35,305 nucleotides of DNA from Phenylobacterium zucineum (GCA_002221445.1 NMUI01000003.1:1-35305); one strand, 5' to 3'; positions 1 to 9,955 are shown, counted from the stretch's first letter. Numbers and translations are program-made. Notes: generated from the sequence alone by a model not told the origin.

Positions 1-24
1 ACTCTAACATCTTGAATGAGAGCT

Positions 25-945
25 CTAAGCCTTGGCCGCCGCGATCAGTTGCCCAGGGGTCAGGGCGTAAACTGAGGCACAGTATTCGCAGGTGACGCGG
101 ACCTTGCCATCATCCTCCACCATGTCGGCCTGGTCTTCCGGCGAGAAGGAGGCCAGAACACCGATAATTCGATCCTTGGAACACCGGCATACAGCTTTTA
201 GCTCTTTAGGCTCGAACACACGAACACCATCTTCATGGAACAGCCGAAACAGCAGGCCCTCTGAGGTCAGGGTAGGATCGATCAGTTCGTCCTCGCCGAC
301 GGTTTCGAAGAAGGCCTGGGTTCGGGTCCAGGCCTCGGCGGTAGAGCCCCTGGCCTCGTCCTCGGCAATATTCTGGATCAACATGCCGCCCGCTCGCCAA
401 TGGGTCCCTTCGGCATTGACCACCTGCCCCACCGCGAGACGGACCCGGGTGGGGGTCTGTTCCGACTGGGCGAAATACTGCTCGGCGCACAGGGCCAGGG
501 TCTCGCCGTCAATGGCCGTAACCCCTTGATAGCGGTCCATGTCTGGACCCTGATCCACGGTCATGATGAAAACGCCCTGACCCAGCAGGGTCTTGGCACC
601 GGGACGGATAAAGCCCTTCCCCACCTCGGCCACGGCGGTCTCATCATAGCGGCAATAGCCGCGGATATGGCCAGAGGTGTCATAGTCACAGACCACATAT
701 CGCACAGGTCCGTCTCCCTGGGCCTGGACGATCATCCGCCCCTCGAACTTCAGATTGGACCCCACCAGAGCCGCCAGGGCGCAGGTCTCACCCAGCAGGT
801 TGGCCACCGCTTCAGGATAGGCATGAGCCGCCAGGATGGTGTCGATGGTTCCACCCAGGCGCACAATACGACCGCGCACGGGCTCGCCCTCAATCTGAAA
901 GGGAGCGACATGATCGTCAGTGACAGCCGTGAACGGAAGGGACAT
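25..945 (-). CDS. hslO: Hsp33 family redox-regulated molecular chaperone; ORF is open to 1137 but the likely start is MSLPFTAVTDD at 945
   Basis: Translation from MSLPF matches Hsp33 family character and has the C-terminal zinc/redox switch cysteines (AVCRCSKDR...VTCEYCASVY). Confidence 0.93.
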   Translation of the reverse strand: MSLPFTAVTDDHVAPFQIEGEPVRGRIVRLGGTIDTILAAHAYPEAVANLLGETCALAALVGSNLKFEGRMIVQAQGDGPVRYVVCDYDTSGHIRGYCRYDETAVAEVGKGFIRPGAKTLLGQGVFIMTVDQGPDMDRYQGVTAIDGETLALCAEQYFAQSEQTPTRVRLAVGQVVNAEGTHWRAGGMLIQNIAEDEARGSTAEAWTRTQAFFETVGEDELIDPTLTSEGLLFRLFHEDGVRVFEPKELKAVCRCSKDRIIGVLASFSPEDQADMVEDDGKVRVTCEYCASVYALTPGQLIAAAKA

Positions 946-1171
946 AGGAGGACCCATGAATTTGCGGGGGCAAGCGCGGTCGTATAACCGTCGATTTGGT
1001 CGATGGCGAGCGGTCCTGCGTCGGAACATCAGGCGCGCATACCTGATCGCAGCGGCGGCTCGACCATCTGACTGATGAGCAGCCGGGGTCGCAACCGTTA
1101 ATGATTCGCAAATAGGCCCGACCCCATCGGCGTTCATAGAGTATTGGTGGACGCTGTGTTAGTATGCCGCC

Positions 1172-1518
1172 GTGAACAATCTGCTGACACACGATGAGCG
1201 CCGCGCCGATCCGCGGAAGACCGTCAACCAACGCGCCCGCGTATTTTATGGGCCAAAGCGAGCCTTGTGGGCCGATGCCAGATCATCGACAAGTCCAAGT
1301 CCGGAGCCAAGCTGATGGTGCCGGCGCTTTACCCCCTCCCCCCGAGGTTCCTGGTTCTACAGATTTTTGGCGGGGTGGCCTATGACGTCCGGCTTCGCTG
1401 GCGCCGGGGAGATTTGGCGGGTTTGGCGGTTGAGAACCGTCGCGAGATCGAGGGTTCAAAAGATCAAGACCTGTTAGATTTGGAGTCAACCTGGCGGGGC
1501 TTGGCCGAAATATCCTGA
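1172..1518 (+). pseudogene. PilZ domain protein interrupted by one frameshift near 1278-1283
   Basis: GTG at 1172 reads MNNLLTHDERRADPRKTVNQRARVFYGPKRALWADA. Adding one base near 1280 continues as RIIDKSKSGAKLMVPALYPLPPRFLVLQIFGGVAYDVRLRWRRGDLAGLAVENR, the classic PilZ pattern (ERRxxPR...IIDxSxSGAKL...LRWRRGDLAGL). Confidence 0.72.
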
Positions 1519-1627
1519 GGCCGAGGCTGACCCCTGCGGGGGTATTGATACAGCCCTGTGGCAGGTGAGAGTGGCGTGCTGGCCTTAAATCGGCTTAAGG
1601 TCCCATGAGTTCGCCTGAGATCCAACC

Positions 1628-3325
1628 ATGCCGGCCTTGCCAAAATCCACTGTGACCGGGGGCCTGCCCACCGTAATCCCTGTCACCCTAGAGGGGCAAT
1701 TCAGCTGGCTCCATGTGTGCGAGCAGACTCCGATCAGGCGCGCTGGGTTTGTTTTCTGCGCCCCACCCGGACGAGACGGCCGATGTGCTCATCGACCCAT
1801 GCGCTCCCTTGCTCAATCTCTGGCCGCGCAAGGCTTTCCCGTGCTGAGGGTTGAACCCTTGGGGATCGGAGATTCCCTGGATCTTGAAGAGTCTGAAAAT
1901 GCCTGGGCGATCTGGCAACGAGGAGCCGAAGTCGCCCGGGACTTTCTGAGAGCACAAACGGGCATTGATCAGGTGATAATGGGCGGCGTGCGCATGGGTG
2001 GACGCCTTGCCGCAGAGGTGACGGCCGACGGGCTTGTCCTGCTGGCCCCAATCGCGTCGGGCAGAACCTGGCTACGGGAGCTGAAACTTGCGGCATCCGT
2101 CAGCGATACCTTGGGACCGGCAGACGCAGCAGGTGTTGAGTCCGAAGGCCTGACATTCAGCCCACGGGCTTTGGAGGGCTTGCAGTCTGTGGACCTCGCC
2201 AATCTCGCGGGCGATTGGAAGGCAGCGCTTATCTTTGCTCAAAACCCTCAGGCGGCCCGTGTGGGAGCGAGATTGACCGAACTTGGGGTTAACACGCAAA
2301 TCCATGGCTTTCCGGGGTATGAGGAGTTTCTCCGCGACACAGACAGTAACCGCGCCCCCGAGGCCGTCTTCGACTTAATTCTAACCTGGGCCCAGGAGAC
2401 CTATCCGGACCTCCGCACATCCCGCCCCGTCATGACCCTTCCGCCCTGTCGTTTGGCCGGTGAGGCTTATGAGGAAATATCCGTCAAAATGGCCCCTGGC
2501 TTGATTGGCTTGATGACAAGAGCGAGAGCACCCTCAGGTCTCGGAATCATCATCTGCAGCACCAGTAAGGAACCCCGATCCGGCATCGGCCGCCTTGCCG
2601 TGCAGATCGCCAGGGATCTGGCCGGGGATGGGGTAACGACAATCAGATTCGATTTCTCCGGTGTGGGTGACAGTGAGATTGACTGCGACGAGCACGTCTA
2701 TCTAGCCGATCGCAATCAAGAGCTTGCACAGGCGGCGGACTGGCTTCGTCAAGAAGGCTGCACCTCTGTCACCGTCGTAGGGGTCTGCTCAGGCGCGTTT
2801 CATGCTCTCCGCGCCATCAGCACAAATCCCAGACTGGATAAGGCCTATTGCGTCAGCTCCAGGTTGGTCTGGCGAGGCCGTGATCGGGTGGAATCGCAAA
2901 ATTGGGATCAAGGCGCGGCCATCGCTAGATATGTCGCCAAGCTGAAAAATCCCGAAACTTGGTGGCGCCTGATGAGGGGTAAAATTGATGTCCGGGCGGT
3001 TGCCGGAACGCTCCGGGATCGGTTGGCTCAAAAAATCGTGGCAGGTTTGGACAGCAATCTCAGCGCGCCCTTAAGAAACGGCATGACCGCTGTTTCGGAC
3101 AGGGGCGGTGCTGTCAGACTGGTTATGGGGCTCGATGACTCGTCTTTGGATGAGGTTGAAACCTATTTCGGCCCCAGGGCGAAACGTTTGACCCGTCTAC
3201 CGGGCATGACGATACGGGTGATAGAGGACCTAGATCATAGCTTGGCCAAGGCCGCCAGCCGCGCGGTCATCCTGGCTGACCTCAGGGCTTTCCTGAATCT
3301 CGCCGAAGAGAAGGGGTCGCGATGA
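1628..3325 (+). CDS. Two-domain (tandem) alpha/beta hydrolase-fold protein of an exopolysaccharide locus
   Basis: 565 aa. Two successive hydrolase-like halves: N-half VLRVEPLGIGDS...GGVRMGG; C-half IRFDFSGVGDSE...VVGVCSGAFHAL...DLDHSLAKA. Confidence 0.7.
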   Translation: MPALPKSTVTGGLPTVIPVTLEGQFSWLHVCEQTPIRRAGFVFCAPPGRDGRCAHRPMRSLAQSLAAQGFPVLRVEPLGIGDSLDLEESENAWAIWQRGAEVARDFLRAQTGIDQVIMGGVRMGGRLAAEVTADGLVLLAPIASGRTWLRELKLAASVSDTLGPADAAGVESEGLTFSPRALEGLQSVDLANLAGDWKAALIFAQNPQAARVGARLTELGVNTQIHGFPGYEEFLRDTDSNRAPEAVFDLILTWAQETYPDLRTSRPVMTLPPCRLAGEAYEEISVKMAPGLIGLMTRARAPSGLGIIICSTSKEPRSGIGRLAVQIARDLAGDGVTTIRFDFSGVGDSEIDCDEHVYLADRNQELAQAADWLRQEGCTSVTVVGVCSGAFHALRAISTNPRLDKAYCVSSRLVWRGRDRVESQNWDQGAAIARYVAKLKNPETWWRLMRGKIDVRAVAGTLRDRLAQKIVAGLDSNLSAPLRNGMTAVSDRGGAVRLVMGLDDSSLDEVETYFGPRAKRLTRLPGMTIRVIEDLDHSLAKAASRAVILADLRAFLNLAEEKGSR

Positions 3326-3372
3326 TCAGAGGCAGATCAATAAAAGTATTTTCCGATGTAAGGCCCTGAGTC

Positions 3373-5490
3373 TCAGAGCGACCGGTAGAGCCAGCGAGGA
3401 ATGTAGAACGACCGCTTGTTCAGCACGGCCCCAATCACTTGACCGCCCGCATCATCAATCTGGTCTACGAGACGGCGGGCCACAGCGGCACGGGTCATCT
3501 CGGCTTCAACCACCACCAGGGTGGCGTCGGCCAATCCCGCGACTTCTATGCCCGCAGAGGAACGCTCGAAGGCCGGAGAATCAATCAAGATCAGATCAAA
3601 GCTGGTGCGGGCTGCCTGAATTATTTTGCCCCATTTTGCCTCTTCAACCTTGAGCCCACCAGCCCCGATGGGCGCTGAGACATATAAGGTGGTGTCGCCA
3701 ACCTGAAGGGTGCGGCGCTCAGGCGAAACAGGGGTAAGGGGCTGGCCCTGGGCTGCAAACATAGCCGCTGCCCCGCGTCCGTCCGGCGGTTCGATGTCAA
3801 GAAGCAGAACCTTTCTCATCCCGCCCGAAACGGCGATGGCCGCCAAGTCCCGCGCCAGATTTGAAACCCCCTCACCTTCATGGGCGGAGATCAACTGCAT
3901 CACGCTGCCGCCGGTGTTTCTCAGGGTCGACATAATGCGCAGTAACAGTCGGCCTTCATCCTGGCTCAGACGAGTGGGTGACAATCGACCAGGCCTGCGG
4001 GGCAGGATGTCATCATTGAGTGCCACTGACAGCAGGACAGGTACACCCACCTTGTCCTCAAGATCCCGGGGGGTGACCATGACCTCAGACAGGGCTGAGG
4101 CTACAAGAACGGTGGCGAGGGCCGTGATTAAACCAGCAAGGCAACCCGCCAGGAGGATCAGACTGCGGCCGGCCTTACCCCGGGTCGGGGGCTCAGCCGG
4201 TTGAATCACCCGAACATTGGCCCGGGACCGGGCAGTGGAATTGGCGAGGCTGCCATCCTCAACCGTGCGATCAAGGTCTTGAAGCGCGCTCTCGACCACA
4301 GTGCGTGCCCGGATAAGCTCCCGATACTCCGGCCCGATCCTTACAAGGTCTTCCAGACGGCTTGCGACGCGATCCAGGGCTTGAGTGAGGGCGGCTCGAC
4401 CGTTCCGCAGGCCCGCAACATCCCCGAATGAATCGGCCAATTCCGTATCGATTTGCTGATGAACCGGATTGAGCCCACGACGCTCAACCGATACCTGCTG
4501 GGCGGGAACCTGCCGCATCTCAGCCTGCACCCTAGCAATTCGAGCATCGAGATCGGCGAGAAGCGGATAGCCTTCGCGATATTTTTCCGCCGCCTCACGC
4601 CGCTGGGCCTGAAGAGCGACCAGATTTTGCATCAGACCTTCCATGGCGGTCGAGCGCGATCTGTCCGTAAACACCTGGATTTCCTGGGGTGTTGACCGAT
4701 TCAGTATGGAGAGTTGATTGGCCCGACCCGCACGGGTGGCGATCTGTTGATCCAGGGACTGAAGTTGACCCTGGAGTAGGGCCTGTTGGGATTGAACGGC
4801 ATTGAACTCCTGCCCATAGTCGCCAAACCCGTAGCGGGTGGAAAAATCCGTGATCTGGGCTTCGACCTGGCTCAGGCGTTGACGAAGCACATCTCTTTGA
4901 ACACTGACCGTGGCCGGATCTGCCCGCTTGAACACCTCATTTCGGCGGATTTGATAGACTTCGACCAACTTATTGAGCAGGTCCGCGGCGACCTTGGGAT
5001 CGCCAGCCTTCAACTTCAATTCGATGACATTGGAAGTTGGAATATTCTCAACCGTCAGATCTTTCTCAAGCTGATCAACCCCCTTGGCAAAACCTTGTGG
5101 TTCCGCGACGAGTTTCGGATACACCCTAGCAAGGCCAATGGCCTTTAGGGCATCTGACCGGACGCCCCTGGAACTGAGAATTTCCATTTCCGCATGAACG
5201 ATCTGAGACCGATCAAAGGACTGTGCCGAGCCCGGATCTGCGACGGAAGCCTTAAACACATAGTCACCACCCAATAGAATCAGCAGCCGCGACTGCGCGA
5301 CAAAGACCGTATGGGCGAAAAAAATGGCAATGCAGGCGGCCAGGACCGGCAGTAGAAACGCCAGGATGGCGTGTCTCATATAATAAAATACCGGAGTCAG
5401 CAGTTCGCGAATCGTCAGGGGCGAGCGCACTCTCCGCTTTGTCGGCGATGCGGAGTACGATGTCTGATCGAGAACCGCAGAAGTCATCAA
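3373..5490 (-). CDS. Polysaccharide co-polymerase (Wzz/GumC type) with a C-terminal BY-kinase-like P-loop domain
   Basis: 705 aa. N-terminal TM segment, coiled-coil GNVR-like region, second TM (ILLAGCLAGLITALATVLVASAL), then a MinD/CpsD-like domain (VLLLDIEPPDGRG...FDLILIDSPAF...ADATLVVVEAEMTRAAVARR). Confidence 0.85.
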   Translation of the reverse strand: MMTSAVLDQTSYSASPTKRRVRSPLTIRELLTPVFYYMRHAILAFLLPVLAACIAIFFAHTVFVAQSRLLILLGGDYVFKASVADPGSAQSFDRSQIVHAEMEILSSRGVRSDALKAIGLARVYPKLVAEPQGFAKGVDQLEKDLTVENIPTSNVIELKLKAGDPKVAADLLNKLVEVYQIRRNEVFKRADPATVSVQRDVLRQRLSQVEAQITDFSTRYGFGDYGQEFNAVQSQQALLQGQLQSLDQQIATRAGRANQLSILNRSTPQEIQVFTDRSRSTAMEGLMQNLVALQAQRREAAEKYREGYPLLADLDARIARVQAEMRQVPAQQVSVERRGLNPVHQQIDTELADSFGDVAGLRNGRAALTQALDRVASRLEDLVRIGPEYRELIRARTVVESALQDLDRTVEDGSLANSTARSRANVRVIQPAEPPTRGKAGRSLILLAGCLAGLITALATVLVASALSEVMVTPRDLEDKVGVPVLLSVALNDDILPRRPGRLSPTRLSQDEGRLLLRIMSTLRNTGGSVMQLISAHEGEGVSNLARDLAAIAVSGGMRKVLLLDIEPPDGRGAAAMFAAQGQPLTPVSPERRTLQVGDTTLYVSAPIGAGGLKVEEAKWGKIIQAARTSFDLILIDSPAFERSSAGIEVAGLADATLVVVEAEMTRAAVARRLVDQIDDAGGQVIGAVLNKRSFYIPRWLYRSL

Positions 5491-5672
5491 GGCGCTGGAT
5501 AAAAGGGGTTGCGGCGACAGACACCAAGGAATCGGACAACCTCAATTGGTAAAGATTTGCGGTTAACAAAAAGCTGCTGACAATGACTTTGCCAACGCTT
5601 TGATAACCATAGACAGCGAAACTAGGGTGAATGGGTCTGCGCGCCGCGCGGTAAGCGTCTCTGGAACGGGTT

Positions 5673-6524
5673 ATGTTGAAGCTATCGTGGACGGGATTAT
5701 CCCTTTGCACCGGGTTGGCGAGCTTGCTCGTGACATCATTCTCCGGCAGCCAGATGCAGGCTCAAGGCTACCGGCCGCCCCCTTACAATCCGGCCTGGGT
5801 GCCTCAACCTCATAGCCCCCCCCAAGAGGCACCTAACCCGATAACCCCACCACCCCCGCAGCGGCAAACTAGGATCTACGCGCCACCGTCGCGCTACACT
5901 AGCAGTCGATTTGCCGCTTGGTCGGACAGCGACGATCACTACCGGATCAACGCCGGGGATGAACTCTCTCTCCGGTTTCTGCTGAACCCGGATCTGAATG
6001 CAGGCGTACTGGTCGGTCCGGACGGACGGGGTATCTTTCCGCTGATCAGCAGTCTTAAAGTCGCTGACTTGACGGTGGATGAGGCCGACAGCGTCCTCTC
6101 GGAAGCCTATTCTAGAATTCTAAAGCGACCGGATGTGCAGGTGATGATCACCTCCTACGGATCTTCGCCGGTCTATGTAGGTGGTGAGGTTCGAACTCCC
6201 GGAGTTTATCCGATCCGGGGCAAGTTGACGCCGGCCCAAGCCGTCATGATGGCCGGTGGTCTCTCCCCCACAGCGCGCCTCGGACACATTGCCGTTATCC
6301 GGCAACGGCCTAATGGTCAGATGTTGATGAAAGAGCTTGACCTCCGGGCCTATCTGACCAAGGGACAAAGCCTTGGTCCCTTCATCATCCTGCCTGGGGA
6401 CTTGATCTTTGTGCCGCGAAGTTCAATCGCCGAAGCTGATCGGTTCGTTGATCAGTATATCACCGGTCTCTTGCCCCTGGGGCGGGTGCTAGGCTACCGC
6501 GATCACTCCACGATAACCTACTAG
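5673..6524 (+). CDS. Outer membrane polysaccharide export protein (OPX, Wza/HfsD-like)
   Basis: Signal-like N-terminus, proline-rich linker, then YRINAGDELSLRFLLNPDLNAGVLVGPDGRGIFPLI...VYVGGEVRTPGVYPIRGKLTPAQAVMMAGG...ILPGDLIFVP (Poly_export plus SLBB pattern). Confidence 0.88.
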   Translation: MLKLSWTGLSLCTGLASLLVTSFSGSQMQAQGYRPPPYNPAWVPQPHSPPQEAPNPITPPPPQRQTRIYAPPSRYTSSRFAAWSDSDDHYRINAGDELSLRFLLNPDLNAGVLVGPDGRGIFPLISSLKVADLTVDEADSVLSEAYSRILKRPDVQVMITSYGSSPVYVGGEVRTPGVYPIRGKLTPAQAVMMAGGLSPTARLGHIAVIRQRPNGQMLMKELDLRAYLTKGQSLGPFIILPGDLIFVPRSSIAEADRFVDQYITGLLPLGRVLGYRDHSTITY

Positions 6525-6540
6525 ACGACCGCTCAATCCA

Positions 6541-7782
6541 GTGACCCGATATCTGACGGCGGCCGTTGAGCAGGCCCTATGGTCGATCCTGAATCTCGGG
6601 GTCAATCTCATGTTGTTGCGCGTCGCAACACCTGAACAATATGGGACTTTTGCGTTTTGGGCTAATGTGGCCTTTGTCCTGATCAGCTTTCAGAATGCGT
6701 TGACCGTAACCCACCTGATGGTCTTGCCACCAGGTGATGACCTCCACCCAGAACGTCTGCCGACCGAGCGGATCATGCACGGGGTGACGGCAATTTTCCT
6801 GGGGTTTACAGCGGTTGCCATATTGGCGATCACCCTGATCTTGCACAGCAGCGGCCAGGAACTAGGTGCGCCCCTGGCGGCTCTTTTTGTGCCCGCCTTC
6901 CTCATACAACAATATTTTCGCTTCCTCAGCTTTTCGCGCGGTCGACCGAATGACGCCTTAAGGCAAACCCTGGCGGTCCTATTGAGCGCGATAATCCTGT
7001 TGATCCTGGGATCGAGAATGAGAGGCTCCCTGACGGCCAATACCAGCCTGGGTCTGCTCGGTATAGCCTACGGGGTGGTGGGACTTTTCGCCGGTGCTGT
7101 AGCTGTTCGCCGCCAGGGTCTTAGCTTCACCCGCCCAGTTCTGTCAGGTTTTCGCGACTATCTGCGCCCGTCAGGATGGCTATTTTTGGGGGTGACATCG
7201 ACGGAATTTCTTGCCCGCTTCTACGCCTTTGCCGTAGCCGGTGCTTTCGGCTCTGTCGCCCTGGCGTCGCTGACCGCAACCCAGGTCTTGTTGCGCCCGA
7301 TTCCGTTACTAGCAATCTCTTGGTCTCAGGCGGCACGGGTCGATCTCGTCGGCCATCGTGACGCTCGCCGGTGGCGCACTTTTAGCGGTATGATTATCGC
7401 AGCTTTGATCGGGGGTCTGGCCGTCGCCATCCTATGGTCCGGATTTGTGGATCTTGCCTGGTCCTGGCTCGCCCGACTGGCTTTTCGAGGTAAGTATTTG
7501 GATGACCGAGGAATGGTCGTGCTTTGGGGCGTATCGACGGCCTTGAGCCTGATACAGGTCGTCATCAGCACCCCCATGCAAGTCTTGAAAGACTATCGCG
7601 CCCTAGCCATCGCCAATACCTTGGCCTCAGTTGTATCGGTGGTCGGCATTCAGGTGTGTATGCGGCTGTTCGGACCTGGGGGTGCAATCATCGGCACCTC
7701 GCTTGGGCAGTTCGCAGGCGTGTTGGTGACTAGCGCCCAACTTATGGTCGCCCTGAGGGAGGCTCAAGCCGCAACCCATTGA
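6541..7782 (+). CDS. Polysaccharide flippase / MATE-like membrane protein (Wzx/HfsF-like); GTG start
   Basis: 413 aa polytopic protein directly downstream of the OPX gene; hydrophobic pattern and locus context fit a lipid-linked oligosaccharide flippase. Confidence 0.7.
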   Translation: MTRYLTAAVEQALWSILNLGVNLMLLRVATPEQYGTFAFWANVAFVLISFQNALTVTHLMVLPPGDDLHPERLPTERIMHGVTAIFLGFTAVAILAITLILHSSGQELGAPLAALFVPAFLIQQYFRFLSFSRGRPNDALRQTLAVLLSAIILLILGSRMRGSLTANTSLGLLGIAYGVVGLFAGAVAVRRQGLSFTRPVLSGFRDYLRPSGWLFLGVTSTEFLARFYAFAVAGAFGSVALASLTATQVLLRPIPLLAISWSQAARVDLVGHRDARRWRTFSGMIIAALIGGLAVAILWSGFVDLAWSWLARLAFRGKYLDDRGMVVLWGVSTALSLIQVVISTPMQVLKDYRALAIANTLASVVSVVGIQVCMRLFGPGGAIIGTSLGQFAGVLVTSAQLMVALREAQAATH

Positions 7783-9157
7783 CACCGCCGGGTTGATGGC
7801 GATCAGGCCAACGAAGATCAATATCCATGCCGACCATCAGCATCAGCACACCCAGGGCAGAGTTCGGGGTGAAATAACTGCTTTCTAATAGGTTATGAAA
7901 CAAGAAGAGCAGGGGAAATATTCCCAGATAAACAAGGTAAGGAACACCTTCACGGTCCTCAGACCGCACCGAAAGGAGGGCCAGTCTAAGCAGGACAAGA
8001 CCGCGCCAAATCCATCGTCCCAGCAGGGGCAAGGCACCGACGAGACCCACCACGCCGGTAGTCACGAGGATGTCGATGTATCCATTGTGGCCTTCATTGG
8101 CAAAAGCCTCAGGACGGGAGAACCAGGCATCGGTCTGCAAACTAGGTTGAACAGCCGGATCTACATCCCAAAAAGAGCCGAAGCCGATGCCCTTCCAGGG
8201 ATGGTCTGCCCAAACCCCAAGGGCGAAACGCCAGACATCGGTTCGCATGGTGAAGGTAACCGTCGATAGGGGCGCAAGGGGATCAGTGCCCCCAATGGCA
8301 TTCCAGCCGATCCAGGCTAGAAACAAAATAGCGGCAAACGCGAAGGTCGCAGCGATGATCGCCCAGATCAGACTCATCCTTTGGCGCAGCAGCCATAGCA
8401 AGCCCACACCGGCAAAGGCACCGCCGCCCAGGGTACCCAGACTGGTTTTCGACTTTGAGGCGACCAGCAGAGCAAGCGCCGCCAGGACGATAATAAGCCA
8501 GAAGACGCGGCTCAAAGGGGACTTTTGTCCTTGAAAATACGCCACACAAACAATGCAGCAATACATCATGATCGCACCCAAGGTGTTCTTATGGGTGTGA
8601 ATAGCAGCCAAACCGAACTCCGTCATACTGGCGGTCGGCGCGAGGCCCCAAGAGAAAAAATCAATCGTGACCATGAGGGCGCAAGTCATAGCCAGAGTAA
8701 CCAAAATTCGATCACCCCGGCGAATTGACAGGCTTAAAGCCAGGCAAATGACCGTCTGAATCAGGTAGAGTACAATGCGCCTGACTGAAACAACGGGATC
8801 CAGCGCCCATTGAGTGCTGGCGGCGAACCATAGCAGGAGAATTATCAGAGGCCACACCCGCTTGAACGCCGTTGCAAGAACTTGCCGACGAAACCAGAAA
8901 ACAGGGGTCGCCAAGGCCAAAAGCGACAACCAGATCAGCCGATTCCACGGCGAAACCGGGGCTGCACCGGTCTGAAGATCGGGAATGATCTCATGTTGAT
9001 AAGGCGCGACCCCGATCATGATAAACAACAGCATGATCATCAAAATGGTCTGCCCCAGCAAACCCAGCCAATAATCACCGCGTTCCGTCCGCGCCTGATG
9101 CGCCGCCACCTGGCCTGCCCGCCAATCCGCTAATATATTAATGCGCCGTTCAGACAT
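7742..9157 (-). CDS. O-antigen ligase/polymerase family protein (Wzy/HfsC-like)
   Basis: 471 aa polytopic protein with a Wzy_C/ligase-like segment (TMRTDVWRFALGVWADHPWKGIGFGSFWDV...NEGHNGYIDILVTTGVVGL). Confidence 0.82.
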   Translation of the reverse strand: MSERRINILADWRAGQVAAHQARTERGDYWLGLLGQTILMIMLLFIMIGVAPYQHEIIPDLQTGAAPVSPWNRLIWLSLLALATPVFWFRRQVLATAFKRVWPLIILLLWFAASTQWALDPVVSVRRIVLYLIQTVICLALSLSIRRGDRILVTLAMTCALMVTIDFFSWGLAPTASMTEFGLAAIHTHKNTLGAIMMYCCIVCVAYFQGQKSPLSRVFWLIIVLAALALLVASKSKTSLGTLGGGAFAGVGLLWLLRQRMSLIWAIIAATFAFAAILFLAWIGWNAIGGTDPLAPLSTVTFTMRTDVWRFALGVWADHPWKGIGFGSFWDVDPAVQPSLQTDAWFSRPEAFANEGHNGYIDILVTTGVVGLVGALPLLGRWIWRGLVLLRLALLSVRSEDREGVPYLVYLGIFPLLFLFHNLLESSYFTPNSALGVLMLMVGMDIDLRWPDRHQPGGVNGLRLEPPSGRP

Positions 9158-9955
9158 TGGTCAGTTCAGCGCCGTACGCCGATCTCAGACCCAAACGAAT
9201 AGCCACAACATCACGCAGACCAAGCCCCAGTCCTATCAGGGCGCGTACCAAATACCGCCGCCAGAGTCGTTTCGGTTCGCGGAACAAGCGATAGAGCCAA
9301 ACCAGCCCGGCCTGTTCCATCCAGTCTGGGGCCGGGGTCTGCTGTCCGGTAATCACACTGAGGGAAGATCCTATACACAAACCAAGACCGACGGCACGAC
9401 CATCGGCGATCACAAACTGGCAGAACTTCTCCGACTGTGGTGGCCCCATAGTCACAAAACAAAGCGCGCTGGATTCTTCACCACGAAATCCACCGCCCGG
9501 GCAACAGCCTCGGGGTCATTGATAAAGCCCATGGGCGGGATGTGTTGCACGACCATAGTCAGACCAAATTGCCTGACCAGATCGGCGACAATCTGGGGGG
9601 TGGCACCGACAATGCTGATCGAGTCATTCGGCGAAATGGCGGTCTTAAACATCTGATCGACGACGTAAACACCCGGGGCAAATTTCAGATCCAGTCCTGC
9701 CAAACGGGCGGCTCGGCCTAGTACGCGACTGTCATTGGTACTGATCCAGCAGGTATCACCACACCGACGAAATTGTGCATCCCGACGGCGCAGAAAGGCA
9801 TGTTCAGCATTTGGTGTAACGAAGGCGGCAAAGGTGGCGTCTGGAGCACGGGCCATAAGGGCTGCAACCGTGTCTTCAACACTGAGGGGCGTAAACCGCA
9901 ATCCAGCGAAGCGAACCTGGGCGAAAGCCGGATTTAAGTCGGAACCAGTTGTCAA
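9150..9955 (-). pseudogene. WecG/TagA/CpsF family glycosyltransferase (HfsJ-like), split by one frameshift near 9456-9459
   Basis: ORF 9452..9955 (FVTPNAEHAFLRRRD...ISIVGATPQIVADL...) continues in another frame as TMGPPQSEKFCQFVIADGRAVGLGLCIGSSLSVITGQQTPAPDWMEQAGLVWLYRLFREPKRLWRRYLV, the typical C-terminus of this family. Restoring one T in the coding-strand T-run fuses them (ARFVFVTMGPPQSEK). Confidence 0.8.

Noticed and set aside
92-987. + strand ORFs (145 and 195 aa) inside hslO
   Set aside because: Antisense shadow ORFs of the well-supported Hsp33 gene; no family-like sequence.
1531-1545. Possible terminator ACCCCTGCGGGGGT before the two-domain hydrolase gene
   Set aside because: Short stem with a tight 3-nt loop and no T-run; not enough to call a terminator.
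3439-5148. + strand ORFs (79-164 aa) inside the PCP/BY-kinase-like gene
   Set aside because: Shadow ORFs opposite a long gene with clear domain motifs; Arg/Ser/Pro-rich compositions typical of antisense GC-rich frames.
7895-9133. + strand ORFs opposite the polymerase/ligase gene
   Set aside because: Opposite a convincing polytopic membrane protein; hydrophilic, Gln/Lys-rich artefact translations.
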